From contig CM064509.1 of assembly GCA_032716605.1 (NCBI GenBank), forward strand, positions 52,498,481-52,562,480: a DNA stretch of 64,000 nucleotides, given 5' to 3'. The notes below the pieces were generated by a model. It made no database searches. It saw only the letters and a list, made by a program, of their open reading frames with translations, and was not told the DNA's origin. This DNA comes from Paralithodes platypus. Taxonomy: Eukaryota; Arthropoda; Malacostraca; Decapoda; Lithodidae. This document shows positions 32,259-44,574 of the stretch, piece by piece. Made by a program: the position numbers and the translations under genes. Every line of letters starts with the position of its first letter. Positions within the stretch are counted from its first letter, which is position 1.

Positions 32259-33370
32259 AGCCGTATTCTTAAACAATTCTTTCCCTTCGAAAATGAAAGG
32301 AAGGAATTTTCTTTCGATTTGGTATTCTTAAAAAATCCTTCCGGTTCCTTTCCCTTGGGAAGGAAAAATCTTTCCCTTAAACAGGGGAAAATATTGGAAT
32401 TTGATGGACTCTCACTAGGCAGGTCTTCAGTTTTCCCTTCGTCATTTTGTTCAAAACATTCTTATATAATTGGAGTAAGTGTGACTAAATATTGGATTTG
32501 ACCACTATGTAATTTTATTAACATGATATAATGCACAATATTGAAAATAAAGTAATGTTATTAAAAGTTTTAGAAGACTCCACTGATCTCGGCGTGAATT
32601 CGCGTGCGGACGATTCGGGCAATTTCGGGCTGCCAGCTGATAGCCTATTCCTCACCTTATAAATATTTTTATTATTATTGACTTTCATTGGTTTACTGAT
32701 GTAGCCCTTTCAAAGCATAAATTTTGTGCACGGTGTGACTATATTTTGGCACGTGTTAATGCAATAAGTGTCAACATTACCAGGTTTTGAGGCTTGCCAG
32801 AGGTACGCTATCAACAATTCCCAGTAATACCATACTTTACATAACTAAAAATAGCTAGGCATATACTGTAATATTAATATAAATTTGTGGGCTAACAGTA
32901 ATAGTGGTCAATCATCTTGTATACTAATTTAGCCTACCTTACCAGTACCACATATTGGGTTAGGCTAGGCGGCTAGGCTTAGCCTATAGCCTACAGTAGG
33001 TTACATCATCATGTAAGCTAGCCTAGCCCAGGTTAATCTATTTTTCTTATGAATTTCATGACTCATACAGGATTGTAGGCCTAAGTTTTTTTGTTTTCTT
33101 AGGCTAAATCCCCACTGAATAAACTAACCTAGGCAAGTCTCTGTCCCTCTAGGCTAGCCCATCATAATGTTCAAGCCAACATTTGTTAGATTTTGTCAAA
33201 ATTGGCTCACCTCAGATAGGCTATCTGGGTTTTAAAATTTTGTGAATTTATTAGACCTATGGGAAGGATGTAGTATTTGGACATACTACATGGCGCCTGC
33301 CTTGGTTTACACTATGCGGAACGGCGGCAGCAGTGAACGCTCGCGATCATGTTCCAGTCTATTTTGACTT
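32259..33370 (+). mobile_element. U3: third U copy, truncated at the gap
   Basis: Begins AGCCGTATTCTTAAAC immediately after the CTTAG that ends U2 and parallels 27326-28440 with substitutions, for example GATGGACTC for GAAGGACTC. It runs into the N gap. Confidence 0.75.
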
Positions 33371-33470
33371 NNNNNNNNNNNNNNNNNNNNNNNNNNNNNN
33401 NNNNNNNNNNNNNNNNNNNNNNNNNNNNNNNNNNNNNNNNNNNNNNNNNNNNNNNNNNNNNNNNNNNNNN
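33371..33470. other. assembly gap, 100 N
   Basis: Exactly 100 N, the usual length for a gap of unknown size. Sequence on the two sides is unrelated, so the distance and continuity here are unknown. Confidence 0.98.
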
Positions 33471-34250
33471 TTGACACAGGTCAGTCTACGGCTGTCTAGG
33501 TGTAGAGGGGTGGGGGAGGGCTCAGAGGAATTCCTAGACACACTGACCTGTGCCGGTGTCTAACAATTCCTATACTCGGGCTTTGGATTGTCTACGGACC
33601 TGTGACCTATGGCTCACCTGGGCCTAATCCTGGAGTCAGAGAACTTACAAATTAAGGCAGACTTGTGCCCTATATACTTTGCAACTCCTTCTAGAGAACT
33701 TACAAGGTAAGGCCGACCTGTGCCCTATATACCGAGCAACTCCTCTCTCAAGCAGGGGAGTCGTCCTTAGACCTAGATAACTTCTTCTACCTAAGCTTAG
33801 GGAGGGCCAACGAATCTGATAGGGGTTCACACCTGTGTGCCATCCATCTAACGGTTTCATGGTAGAGTTTGGGTTATAACCCCCGGTTTGAGTTTAGCAA
33901 GGCAACACGAATACCTGTGCACCTGTTACGAGCTAACGCTCAAAGACAGAGTTAAGTTAACCACCAGGACTTGTGCCACAGCAGTAATCTTACTCAAGAT
34001 CTACACAAGCTAAATGCAGGAAGCGTAATTCCTCCTAACTGTCTTGGGGCCTAGAACAGTTTAGGAAGCTCCGAGTCACTATCAAGAGGTACTTGAACCA
34101 GTGTACAACCATAACGAGAATTGGACCAGGAGATTGAGTGGGGCTAGTGGATGTCTGTACCCTATTACCTGTGCCGGTATACATGTTTCCCCTTGAGGTG
34201 GCAGCTACTCCGACCTCACCCAGTCTGCCCTTCCTTGATTTGGCCTGGCA
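33471..34250 (-). repeat. copia-type LTR remnant, reverse orientation
   Basis: On the minus strand this parallels 57690-58230, the LTR-like region of the copia element. Shared stretches include TCTCTCAAGCAGGGGAG at 33751, CCGTTAGATGGATGG versus TTGTTAGATGGACAG, and the CCCAAACTCTACC / CCCAAACCCTACC block. ACCTGTGCC recurs at about every 60-170 bases, as TACACTGGT does in the other copy. Probably a solo or truncated LTR of a related family. Confidence 0.5.
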
Positions 34251-34588
34251 CGTCTTAAGATTTGTGAGGACGATCCAGGGATAATGTTTGAATGGAAGAG
34301 GGACGTCAGTGGGGGGTGTCAGCCCGGATGGTCTTTGTCGAGGCGAGAAAGGCCCGAGCGCTCAGGTTTGAATTTGGCGGGCATCTGACTTTTTGGGTCG
34401 CTTCCTTCTTCTGACTCCTTGTAGCTGCGGTGTTCCTTCTTTGATTTATTGACTTTATGGCTTTTATGGGTTTTGTGATGTGCACGCAACTTATGATGCT
34501 TAACCCCTTCTTTACCGGTGATTTATTTTTCATTATATTCTGGCAACTATTAGACGATTTTGTACAGCTAAGGAAAGACGTCTACTCA

Positions 34589-35075
34589 TTAACACCTAAC
34601 GAGCGGCCTAGGCGGTATAAAATATGTAGCCACCAGCGGGGTGTTTTTACCCAAAATAGGGCTGTTTACGTGATCATTTTCATGCCTAAATAAGACCCAG
34701 AGCGTAAAACAAGTATCAATCCCTGAAAGGGCATAAACAGAGCTTTCCAATGACACCACAACGATCCTTGTATGACGGCTAGTTTTCTTGCAACAACCGC
34801 GCAACACGAGTGCAAAAACCATGTAATTCGGTACTTTCCCCATACAATTCACTATGTATCGAGTGTGAGAGGGTGGAGGAGGGTGGGATTCATGTCAGTT
34901 GGTTCACCGCGGTGGTCTGGACCAGTCATACGCTCGCTACTCTCCTGCCACCACTTGTCTCTCTCTCTCAGCAACATTACGTGCTGAAATTGCCACACGA
35001 CCTATGTCGCGCGCCGCCACATAGTCCAAATTTATTTCACTCGACTTATGTTGCACGCCGCCAGTTAAGGGTTAA
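34589..35075 (-). mobile_element. piggyBac MITE M1
   Basis: 487 bp bounded by TTAA. Outer ends: TTAACACCTAACGAGCGG on the left and, on the minus strand, TTAACCCTTAACTGGCGG on the right. The right end has twin GGCGGCG(T/C)GC-type motifs like those of C. It has no coding capacity. About collinear with M2 over its length. Confidence 0.8.
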
Positions 35076-35413
35076 AAGGCAACAGACTATCTAAATTATT
35101 CCTTTTAGCTACCATGTATCCTTCCTAAGTTTCATAAATCGTCTAAATGTAGCTATAATAAAATAAATAAGACATCGCCGGTACAGAAGGGTTAAGGCGC
35201 TTGTGTCTGCATGACGGGGAGGCTTCTCGTATTGTGTTGATATGTGCTGGTGCTGGTGCTGGTGTTGGTTCTGCTTCTTCTTTCTCCTCTTCTGTTTTCC
35301 TCTTCTCCCGTTCGCTTTCTTTCTTTTCGTCTTCCCACTCTCTCCGTTTTCTCTTACGGACATTCTTCTCGTTTCCATTCTCTCGTTGTTCAATAATAAT
35401 AATAATAATAATA

Positions 35414-35447
<34 letters not shown>

Positions 35448-36640
35448 TGTAATGCCCTCCGAAAAAATCCCACAACCGCAACCCCAGTACTGTACTACCC
35501 GAGTTGACATCTGGGATAACGTAAAATAGTCGTTGATAGCGAAGTCTAATTGTTAATGAACAGTGCACACTTAAAATATACCACAAAGTTGACGATTTTA
35601 ATTTTAACGTAATAAACTTTCCTTTCCCTAATAGTAATATCGATAGTAAAATAACTTATAATTGTTTTTATTCCCAGCTAATAAGATTTTGTAAAATTTG
35701 TACCAGAGTAGAAGACTTTTGGGATAGAGCTAGGTTACTATACAGACTCTTAGTAGACAGAGGTTTTGTTGCAAGTAAATTGTTGCATAAATTTAATAAT
35801 TTTAAGGTCAATTATTGTGACTGTATTTTAACATTTGATATCTATAATTTTAATCAAGCATTATTAACTTTAAGTTTCTATTATAACCTCTGCTTACTTT
35901 TTGTCTGTATGTACAGTATTAATATTTGTTTCTATTGTTATTATTATTTTTTATAATTAATTATTCTTGTTAAAAGAGTACTCTTTTGTTTAAATCTAAT
36001 GTGCCTTCTTCATATTTTCAAATATTTTTATTTATTATACTGTATCTATTCATTGTCGATAGTATCAATTGCTTGCTTTTGCGATTTCCTTAGTTTATTT
36101 GTACAATAAATGTAGGTTATTAGTAGGGTAGTAATTGTTAGGGGTCACTTGAAGCATGCTATGCTTACAGGTACCAACCCGATAGCACTATCGTTAGTGA
36201 GTGATGTATGTGTTTTGTACTTTTGTTGATATCTTGTCAAATGGCAAATTTGGCTTAATATAAAATTTGATATAAATTAGTTCTTTATTCATACAGAATT
36301 TAGTCAAATTTACCAGAACGTCCCGGACTTCCCAAATTGACTAATTCCTTGAACATGACGAGGTGCATTGTTGTATGTGCGATCAGTTTACTTGGGAAAC
36401 AAATTGACTTGCTCATGTAGTTGTGTACACCCATGTGGTGGATTGTGTTCTTTTATTTCAAAATTTTATTTTATTAAGCGTTGTTTCCACGTAGCGATTT
36501 TGATTAGTTCGTTTGCATTTATCGTGTATCATCCCAGTTTTGGTTTGTTTATTTTGCAAGTTTTACATTATAAACCCATCACGTGAATCACCACGAGACT
36601 ATCACCTGGTTCTTTCAAGGAGAATTAAGGTTGTTATCCT
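35076..36640. other. noncoding stretch with CT-rich block and (AAT)n
   Basis: Contains GGTGCTGGTGCTGG, a pyrimidine-rich block (35275-35390) and the (AAT)n tract. Minus-strand frames across the purine-rich side give Glu/Arg/Lys-rich peptides; a loosely similar peptide lies at 57110-57285, so this may be a shared 5' part of a retroelement. The rest (35530-36640) is AT-rich with nothing recognised. Confidence 0.4.
35391..35448. repeat. (AAT)n microsatellite
   Basis: AATAATAAT tract of almost 60 bases, with one interruption. Confidence 0.9.
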
Positions 36641-36647
36641 ATTGAAC

Positions 36648-36730
36648 GTCCGTGGTAGTACAGGGGGTTAGCGCACGGGTCTGGTTGACCTATTGAGGTC
36701 ACTAACCAGGGTTCAAACCCCGTGCCAGGC
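36648..36730 (+). repeat. tRNA-like sequence (SINE head)
   Basis: An A-box-like TAGTACAGGGGGTTAGCGCA is followed by a B box GGTTCAAACCC at 36710-36720, with GCGCACGGG...CCCCGTGCC pairing. An (AAT)n-like tract follows at 36785. Likely a tRNA-derived SINE rather than a functional tRNA, as no clean cloverleaf was found. Confidence 0.45.
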
Positions 36731-36779
36731 ATCTAAAAACCTGGGGAGTTTCGGGAGGTTAAATTCCCTTCGCACCCAG

Positions 36780-37980
36780 CATTTCAATAATAATAATAAT
36801 ATACCGATCTATAGGTAGAGACTGACTTCCATTCGGAATAATACAAAAGTCTTCTCTCTCTCTCTTTCTTTCTCTCTCTCTCTTTCTAACGAGTTTATAC
36901 TGGTCACCAGGTATTCCCATATTCTATAAAAGATATCTCCCTACAGCCCCTTACCAAGCCCTACAGCCAGCCTACAGCATGAATCTGCGTAGGAGGAAAG
37001 TGAGTTGACCTTCTCTACTCTATAGATCTTGGACTAGTCGCCTGGCCAGCTACACCTATGTGGTGATATTATGACACAGCTCATTCCCTTATAACTTTCT
37101 CGGTATTTGTTTTCATTTCACAAGCGTGCGCAAGGTTTTACAAGAGAACACATGGTTTTTTCTACTGTTTTTTTCGTGATCCATTTGAATTTTTAGCACC
37201 CATTTGGTTGACTGAAATGTCGCCGTTTTGTCCGATATCCCATCACCCCAACAATGCCATATTTTTTTCATTACCCTAACCTACCTTGGGGGGCGCCCCC
37301 CCCCCCCCACCCCCCCCCCAGTGGCCACCACCAGACCATGCTGGTCTTAGCATTGTATGTAGAGCAAGTGGTCTTCATTGCGCGGACCGCGATCCCGTGG
37401 TGGCTTTCAATGACCTGAGTGGCGGCTCTCAAGAGAGGAGAGAGAGAGATATAGAGAGAGAGAGAAGAACGAGCCTTCCTACAGGAATATTAATACATGT
37501 TACTAGTCTTGTGCTATCACCTGTGGCTAGTGGAAACCCCACAAAATATGTAATTTAGTTCCTATACATATTTTCCTGGTTATCCTTTGTGCTTATTTGC
37601 CTTAAAGGTCTGATGCGGCTCTCAATCTGAATATGGCCCTTAACTTTTGGCTCTCTTGAAAAAATTGTGGCTCACACTAAGTAGAGTATGACGAAATACA
37701 AAGAAATTTGGTGGAAAAGTGAAAAACTATTAGATATCCCACTGATTCCACGTATTGGCTGCCTTTCCCATTATTTTTCCACATAGTCTAATGTAAAATA
37801 ATACATTTCTGCAGGTAATGACATATAGGAATTAGTATGGTCATAGAGATTGCATACTGTATGGTTATTCAAGATGGCTGCCTTTCCCTTATTTAATCCA
37901 TAGTCTTCTGTAAATAAATACATTTTCTGCAGGTAATGACATCTAGGTAATTATTTATGGGTTCATAGATATTGCCTACT
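36780..37980. other. noncoding, low complexity
   Basis: Includes a CT tract (36855-36890), a C-rich run (37290-37320) and a short GA tract (37435-37465). Two diverged copies of a GGCTGCCTTTCCC... / TTTCTGCAGGTAATGACAT block at about 37760 and 37880 are a local tandem duplication. No gene. Confidence 0.45.
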
Positions 37981-40260
37981 GTAGTTGAGAGCGGTGATGG
38001 TTCGTACGGAAGGATTTCGACAGTGCATTTCCTGAGAACGTACGGGACCCCAGTCCCCGAGATGTTGCGTGAAACTGCAAGAGTTTTTTTACTTTCATCA
38101 CGTGGGAATTGGTTGCCCTAAAGTCTGCTACCACTTTTTACTGCAGTGGTGTCCGTATTGTTCTGTTTTTTTTTTTTTTTTGCACTTCCTATGTAATATT
38201 TTCACTTTATATCGTAAACAAATCTCGACCTCCATGAATATGTCACGCCGCGAAATATCATTAGTTGGTGCAACTTTTTGGCATGCCGAAGATATTGCCG
38301 ATAATAACAAAGTTCTGAAGTCGCTTTTGTGGACGATTGAGCGTACCCATCAATTACGCTACTACTAGATTCGTATCATTCGGACAGTTATGGTGGTGAT
38401 GGTTCGGCCCAGTCCTAACCATCCTTCCCACTAATTACCAAAAAAATTACCTTATCCATTGATAACACTCCTTCTTGTAACACATCTATATTATGACCCA
38501 TAGTGAAGACACAACTCCTAATATCCCTCCGGGAATAATCCTATTTATATTTTCTTATGTATTTATCTGTGCTAATACAATATCATATTTATATTTTATT
38601 AGGGTTTAGCTGTGCTAATACAAGATAATATATATATTTATTATGTATTTATCTGTGCTATACAATATTATTATATTTTATTATATTTATCTGTGCTAAT
38701 ACAAATATATTTTATATTTTATTATGTATATCTGTGCTAATACAATATAATATATTATATTTTATTATGTATTTATCTGTGCTAAACAATAATATATTTA
38801 AATATGTATTTACTGTGAATACATATAACATTTATATTTTATTATGTATATCTGTGCTAATACAATTAATAGATTTATATTTTAGTTATGTATTTAGCTG
38901 ATGCTACACAATATCCTATATTGATCTTTTATTATGTATTTATCTGTGGCTAATACCATATAATATATTTATATTTATTTTGTATTTTATCTTGGCTCAT
39001 TTTACACATATAAATATATTTATAATTTATTTATGTATTTATCTGTGCTAATACATCAACATATTTAAATTTTATTATGGTTATTTATCTGTGCTAAGAC
39101 AAGAAATAGATTTATTTTAGTATTATCTGTGCTAATACATATAATATATTATATTTTATTATGTATTATCTGTGCTAATACAATATAATATATTATATTA
39201 TTATGTATTTATCTGTGCTAATAAAATATAATATATATTTTTATTATGTATTTATCTGTGGCAATACAATATAATACTTTATATTGTTATTATGTAATTT
39301 ATCTGTGCTAATACAATACATCATTTAATATTTAGTATGTAATTTATCTTTGCTAATACAATATAATATTTATATTTATATGTAATCTGTGCTAATACAA
39401 TATAATTTATATTTTATTTGGTCTTGAGTCTGTGCTAATACAACTAATATAGTATTTATATTTTATTATGTTAATTTATCTTTGCTTAATTACCATATAA
39501 TCGTTTATATTTTATTATGTCATTTATCTGTGTCTAATACAATTATAATATATTTACTATTTATATTATGTATTATCTGTGCGAGATACAATATAATATA
39601 TTATATTTTTATTTATGTATTCTCTGTGCTACTCACAATAAATATATTTATCTTTTATTATGTATTTACTGTGTTACTACAATATAAGACTTATAAACTA
39701 CGTCACGTTAAGTTCATTTAGTTGAAGTAACATATTCCTAATCCATACCTATAATATTGTTTATACAAATAAAGACTGTATGTTTATTTATTTATTGATA
39801 AGTACATTATCCATAATTCCTGGTTAAGTATCATCCAGTTTGTTTTCAATCTTCTTTGTTTACACATATGAAGAAGTTTAGTTTCGCTTATGAAGTTTAA
39901 TTTTGTCTTTTAGCAAAATAAACATGTCTTTGGAATTGATACAATTCTTGATTTTAGCAAATCCAACTCACATAATTTAGAGATTATGGCCAATTAATAT
40001 GACGTGACCGAACCATCCCACCCTTCTGACCGAACCATCACCACTGGTAGGGAAGGTTCGGACGATTTAGAAACTTGTTGTTTTCGGGGAACTCTAGCTC
40101 CAAACAGAAAAGAGCTACGGGTTTTGATAATTAGGCTAAGAACCAAATAAGCGAAGCAACCATTTAACAATCAACTAGATTATACACTGCTTAAAAAGCC
40201 TGAATTTTTACAAATATTTAAAACAAAAAAGTGTCCGAAACCATCACCGCTCTCCCCTAC
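37981..40260 (+). mobile_element. E1: TIR element with GATGGTTCGG-type ends
   Basis: Left end TTGAGAGCGGTGATGGTTCG; right end, reversed, GTAGGGGAGAGCGGTGATGG. Subterminal copies of GATGGTTCGG or its complement occur at 38398, 40010, 40030 and 40065. E2 is a second copy in opposite orientation with matching inner segments. No transposase frame is visible, so it is non-autonomous. Superfamily unknown. Confidence 0.7.
38540..39690. repeat. AT-rich minisatellite in E1, unit about 46 bp
   Basis: About 24 units built on TATTTATCTGTGCTAATACA followed by ATATAATATATTTATATTTT-like sequence, with many small indels. The array is absent from E2, so it expanded after E1 inserted or was lost from E2. Confidence 0.85.
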
Positions 40261-40267
40261 TGTTACA

Positions 40268-41075
40268 TTTATGGTGGCTCCTTAACGTCAATGACGTAAG
40301 TGCCTATGGTAATATGGCGGTCGTTCCGGGATTTTTAACCCCTAAACGGCGTACCCCAAGATAACGCCGAAGATACCTGCGATCGACAGTATTAATCTTA
40401 ATTAGTATCCTTGCCTCGATACTATACTCTACGCTTAAAGATTTTCCCTGTTGACTCATAATCTTTGCTACCCCAAAATCAAAATGACTACTATGCTAAC
40501 CGTGTGCTAACCGTATAATCAGTGAAATTAATACTAGGCGAACTGACTCCCGTAATATATTCTTGCCAACAGGTTAATCTCGCCGAAGTAAATTTAAGGT
40601 CTTAGTTATTGGACTACGCTCGAGTTAAAGCAATTCCAAAGTAAGTAATTGGTGACTGTTAACCAAAACCTGAATCACACCCCGCACTGCTATTGCTGGC
40701 TGTGTAAGTGTTTTATTGATACAAATTAACATACCATACAAGTTGAAACTAGCGAAGTTAATTGGTGGCTCCTTACGTCAATGGAACGTAAGTGCCTATG
40801 TTAATATGGCCTCGTTCGTCGGTCTCCTCTGATCCCGGTTCACCTGGATCACGGTGGTCGAGAACCAAGATCATCATAGTGGGTACCCCTTAATCATTCC
40901 TACGGTACGTCATTGGTGGCTGAGCCACTGAAAGTAGGAAATTAAAAGAAAAGTAATTAGCACCGTTTGACCCCCAACCTGCGCCTACGTGCGCTCCGGT
41001 CTTCCTCTGTGTTCCCATACACCTGCTAGCTAGCTTTTCCTAACCAGGAACCGTCCTCTCCGCGCTCCGCCGAGC
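40268..41075. mobile_element. G-type short TIR sequence, G1
   Basis: GGTGGCTCCTTACGTCAATG followed by ACGTAAGTGCC starts at 40762 (a related start is at 40273). From 40762 the body is homologous to the reverse complement of 53940-54290, including CCAAGATCATCATAG and the CTTCCTCTGT...CCCATACACC block. It loses homology near 41075; the outer end is not found. Confidence 0.5.
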
Positions 41076-42059
41076 CAGCCAATGGTAGACGTGCGTGTAC
41101 CTTACCTCATGCTCGCAGGTTACATAGCCCCTCTTGAACGCGTCAGTTTTTGGTCCATATTGAATATTAAGTAGCAGTTGAAATCATATACAGCGTTTAG
41201 GAATGTGGTTTGTTTGGACCAATTTTACTTGTAATCCTGTAAGTAAGGGATTTCTTAGTTCTGGGCTGGTCGACGGGCATTGTTATTCAGAGCCCCTCTG
41301 CGGAAAAAAAACAAAACTTGCTAGAGCCTTCTGAATTATTGTGTTATTTCTGTCATGTTCTATCATACGAACCTCGTCTCTTTAGCGCCAGTGTCTCTTT
41401 GTTCTGTGATAGTGTGTTTTAACATTGTAGGCTCGATAGCTGCTGACTTAAGTTGTTTGAATTATATGCGAGATGTCATCAACTTGTATCTGTGAGTCCC
41501 TGACAGACAAAACCGTCGAGATATTTAAACGTCCCCTAAACCAGAGGTTAGGTTTTTCAAGCCACAGTAAGATGTGTACTTGAAGAACAATGTTGTTTTT
41601 CCTAAGCCTAATGTGTTCTTGTGCTTGGTGTGTTTTAAAGCATGATAGCCTGACATAGTATTCCTCTGTACTAGTTGAATTACAGGTAAGTATAAGATTC
41701 ATATAGTCTTTAATTCCTGACAGGTAGCCCCTGGTCGTGCCCGGGCCAGAGTTCTTTTTCAGGCCACCGTAATATTTGTACTTAGGTACACATTTCCTAA
41801 GCCTAATTTCGCAGAAAATGGTGACACACACACATTTCATCCAAGTCATGCTTTCCGCTCCACAATAAAACTACTATGACTTTCAGTATTTACTTTCCAA
41901 TTTTTCTTTAAAAAGTGAATACATTCCACTTTAACAGTATTCAATGCACTCATAGATATTTGTTCAAGGGTAGCAAGAGTACCCATATTAATCTCATATT
42001 TGACTCGTATCCCCACTATGATGTAAGAATAAATACAACCTGCTGATAAGTTTCCAAAC
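41076..42059. other. noncoding stretch before the LINE
   Basis: A loosely repeated pair of blocks (about 41500-41620 and 41710-41820) with CTGACAG...CACAGTAA or CACCGTAA...CCTAAGCCTAAT suggests an old tandem duplication. Minus-strand frames are open for about 130 codons, but show no recognisable domain. Confidence 0.35.
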
Positions 42060-42170
42060 CCCAGGTACATATCCCTAATCTCAAAAGGTCCCGGTTCCAA
42101 GCCCCGGTCACCGGGACTGCCAGATCATGGTGACAGTCCCCACGAGTGCCCAGTTAGGCGGGCGATACTA
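42060..42170. repeat. single GC-rich unit at the 5' side of the LINE
   Basis: Contains GGTCCCGGTTCCAAGCCCCG, CCGGGACTGCCAGATCATGG and CACGAGTGCCCAGTTAGGCG, matching in order the units of the tandem array at 46552-47200 beyond the LINE. Confidence 0.65.
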
Positions 42171-42531
42171 GAATACCGATCCAACCAGAGACAACTGTAA
42201 CCGAGTTGTAAGATGAATACACCGATGCCATGAAGGGCACGCCGGCATTTCGGAGTATGCAAGCAACCATAGCACTGGATTTGCAGAGTTTGACACCAAT
42301 ACATGAGGCGTAATCTCCTTTTACAAGAGGGAAGAAACTCCATTTCTGCAGATAGTTGGTTCGATATTCCATGGCAAATCATACAGACCTCGTATAAAAT
42401 ACCTCCCAGAAGATCCAAGATAGACGGAGAATATATCCAAGCACATAGCTAACTTCAACAGAACATGGAGATCTATTGGGGCCTCAGGGACCCTACTAAT
42501 ATCACAACCCACACACGCACGACCTTCTCTC

Positions 42532-43430
42532 ATGACTAACTGCCCACATTGCCTCCTGCACAATAACACGACAAAACCCTCCAACCTCGCCTCATGGCCG
42601 AACAAAAACCTTTCGCACCCTAGACTATACTACAATCCCTGCTGCGCACAATCTCCCCATCACCATCCCCAGCCCCAGACAAACACCCACATTAATCCCA
42701 TCTATGGCCATTTGCACCACCCTACTGCCTGTTGATCAACCATACAATTGCATTATGAACGTATATTGCCACCATGCCCCATATCAGGCTCCCCCCCCTC
42801 CACATCTGTCCTCCCCCCTCCCCACTGCCACCTGCCCACCCCTACAACCCGACCCGTAACTCCACCCCCCGACAGACCTCACCCACCCATACAACAAGCC
42901 CACTATCAACCACAACCACACTTAGCTCAACCACATAACCCCTTGCATCACCAGCAACACCTACTGGGGTTGTACTACACCAGTGTGCAGATATAATCTT
43001 GGAAAGAAGGTGCTAACTTGGGTCAAAAGGGCGAATATAATGGGAATTCATGTAGATTTGCTTTCATCCCAAAGAATTTGCAACCACATCACCAGTCATG
43101 GAAAGTGTAGATTTGGTAAAACCTGCACATACCATCCACCGCATCCCTTTGCAAGACATCACTTTAGAACAAGACCTGCTACAATATGAAATGCCCAGCT
43201 TTTCCTATTAAAGCTGACTTGGAGATATGCTTGACCTAACACGAATGGTAGCCCAAAACCCTCTCTAGCTATTGCGAGGACGAGACAGAGGAAAAAGGCA
43301 AGGCGGTAAATGGCAGATGAAGATGAAGAGACTGAGGGAGATGGAAGAGCACATAGAACACCTCGAGCACCTCCTGGCCTCCCAAGAGTGGCCAATTACA
43401 GGCATCCCGAAGACTTATAGGTAACACATA
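42532..43430 (+). pseudogene. LINE ORF1-like remnant with CCCH finger
   Basis: Frames are Pro/His/Thr/Asn-rich at first (42532-42996), then carry a CCCH-type zinc finger, C-x8-C-x5-C-x3-H, around 43078-43135 (CNHITSHGKCRFGKTCTYH), followed by a charged helix (KMKRLREMEEHIEHLEHLLA). This order, nucleic-acid-binding finger plus short coiled coil upstream of endonuclease and RT, is what LINE ORF1 proteins show. Broken by frameshifts. Confidence 0.5.
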
Positions 43431-43439
43431 GTACTCCAA

Positions 43440-44560
43440 ACCATCCCTCCCCAACTCTTGTTTTGCAAATATCCAAGGCCTAAAACTTAGAACCACGACC
43501 ATAAGTACCATATATTAGGGGGCATGCGAACAGACGGAAACGCTATATATGCGGCTTCTCACAGAAACTCACATTAAAGATCAGGAATATAGTGAGGTCT
43601 GGATTCCTGGTTATCAATCCTACATAGGGCGGAATCAGAACGCATAGGGGACCCGGGAGGTGTAGCCTTGTACATACATGCTTCCCTTGGATTGTACTGG
43701 AATTCCTAAATAACAGTAATGAAGTGGGTGGAAATAACTTGGAGTTTAAATAGAATCCTCTAAAGTTAGCAGTTGATTGTTACATACTAGGCCTCCAGAC
43801 TCATCCCGAGAAGACATTCAAAACCCAGCTCAACAAAATAAACTCAGAAGGGTGACAACCCTGGGGGAAACAAACACCCAAATATTATATGGCTAGGAGG
43901 ACTTTAACCTACCAAACATTAAATGGAGACAACTAGGAAAACCAGTTAGTGGCAAATAACACCGGAAGAAGCAAATACTAATATCGAGGGAGAAGCTTTT
44001 TGAAAACGGGTTTGTGATTTTTGTTAAGGTCTTACCCAACATATTGCTGAACCCACACGGGAAAACAAATATCTTAGACCTGGTCTTCACTAACAACGAC
44101 TCTCTAGTAGCACCGCATTAACCATATCGGAGACACCCTACTCAGATCATAATATTAATTGAGATCAAAACAACCTTATGAAAGTCGTACAGGACAACCT
44201 CAGAATCGAGTAACAAAAAACGGCCCTTTCAGTAAATCTTAACGTTCAATTAACAAAAACATTAGGTGGGGAAAAGAGGTAAATCAAGAAATGGCAGGTA
44301 AATAGACTGGGAAAGAATTTAATGGATAACCTGACGACCTAGCAGCATGTCTAGTCTTAATAACAGAAACCATGACCCAAATATGTAGCCACCATATACC
44401 GCAAGACAAGACAAAAACGAAGAAGAAGCAAACAAGATCGGGAAAGGAGAGGCTGTGACAGAAGAAGACAAAATTACTCACCACACAAAGACGCACACAA
44501 TCAAATCTACAGGATAGGCAAAAGGTTCGTCGAAATAGATAGATGAAATTGGTTGGAAAT
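43440..44560 (+). pseudogene. LINE endonuclease (EEP) remnant
   Basis: Pieces in shifting frames match an apurinic-type endonuclease order: FCKYPRPKT-like start, LLTETHIK (the ETH motif) near 43556, a GDPGGVALYIH stretch near 43650, EDFNLPNIKW (from GGDFN) at about 43895, and ILDLVFTN near 44075. At least six frameshifts or stops. Known role: nicks the target for reverse transcription. Confidence 0.6.
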
Positions 44561-44574
44561 TGAACAAAGGCTAA

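Noticed and set aside
36648..36730. Functional tRNA gene
   Set aside because: A and B boxes are present but no clean cloverleaf; followed by AAT-type tail, so SINE-like.
41448..42605. Minus-strand frames of up to 133 codons upstream of the LINE
   Set aside because: No recognisable domain, and they overlap repeat-like sequence and the LINE 5' region on the opposite strand.
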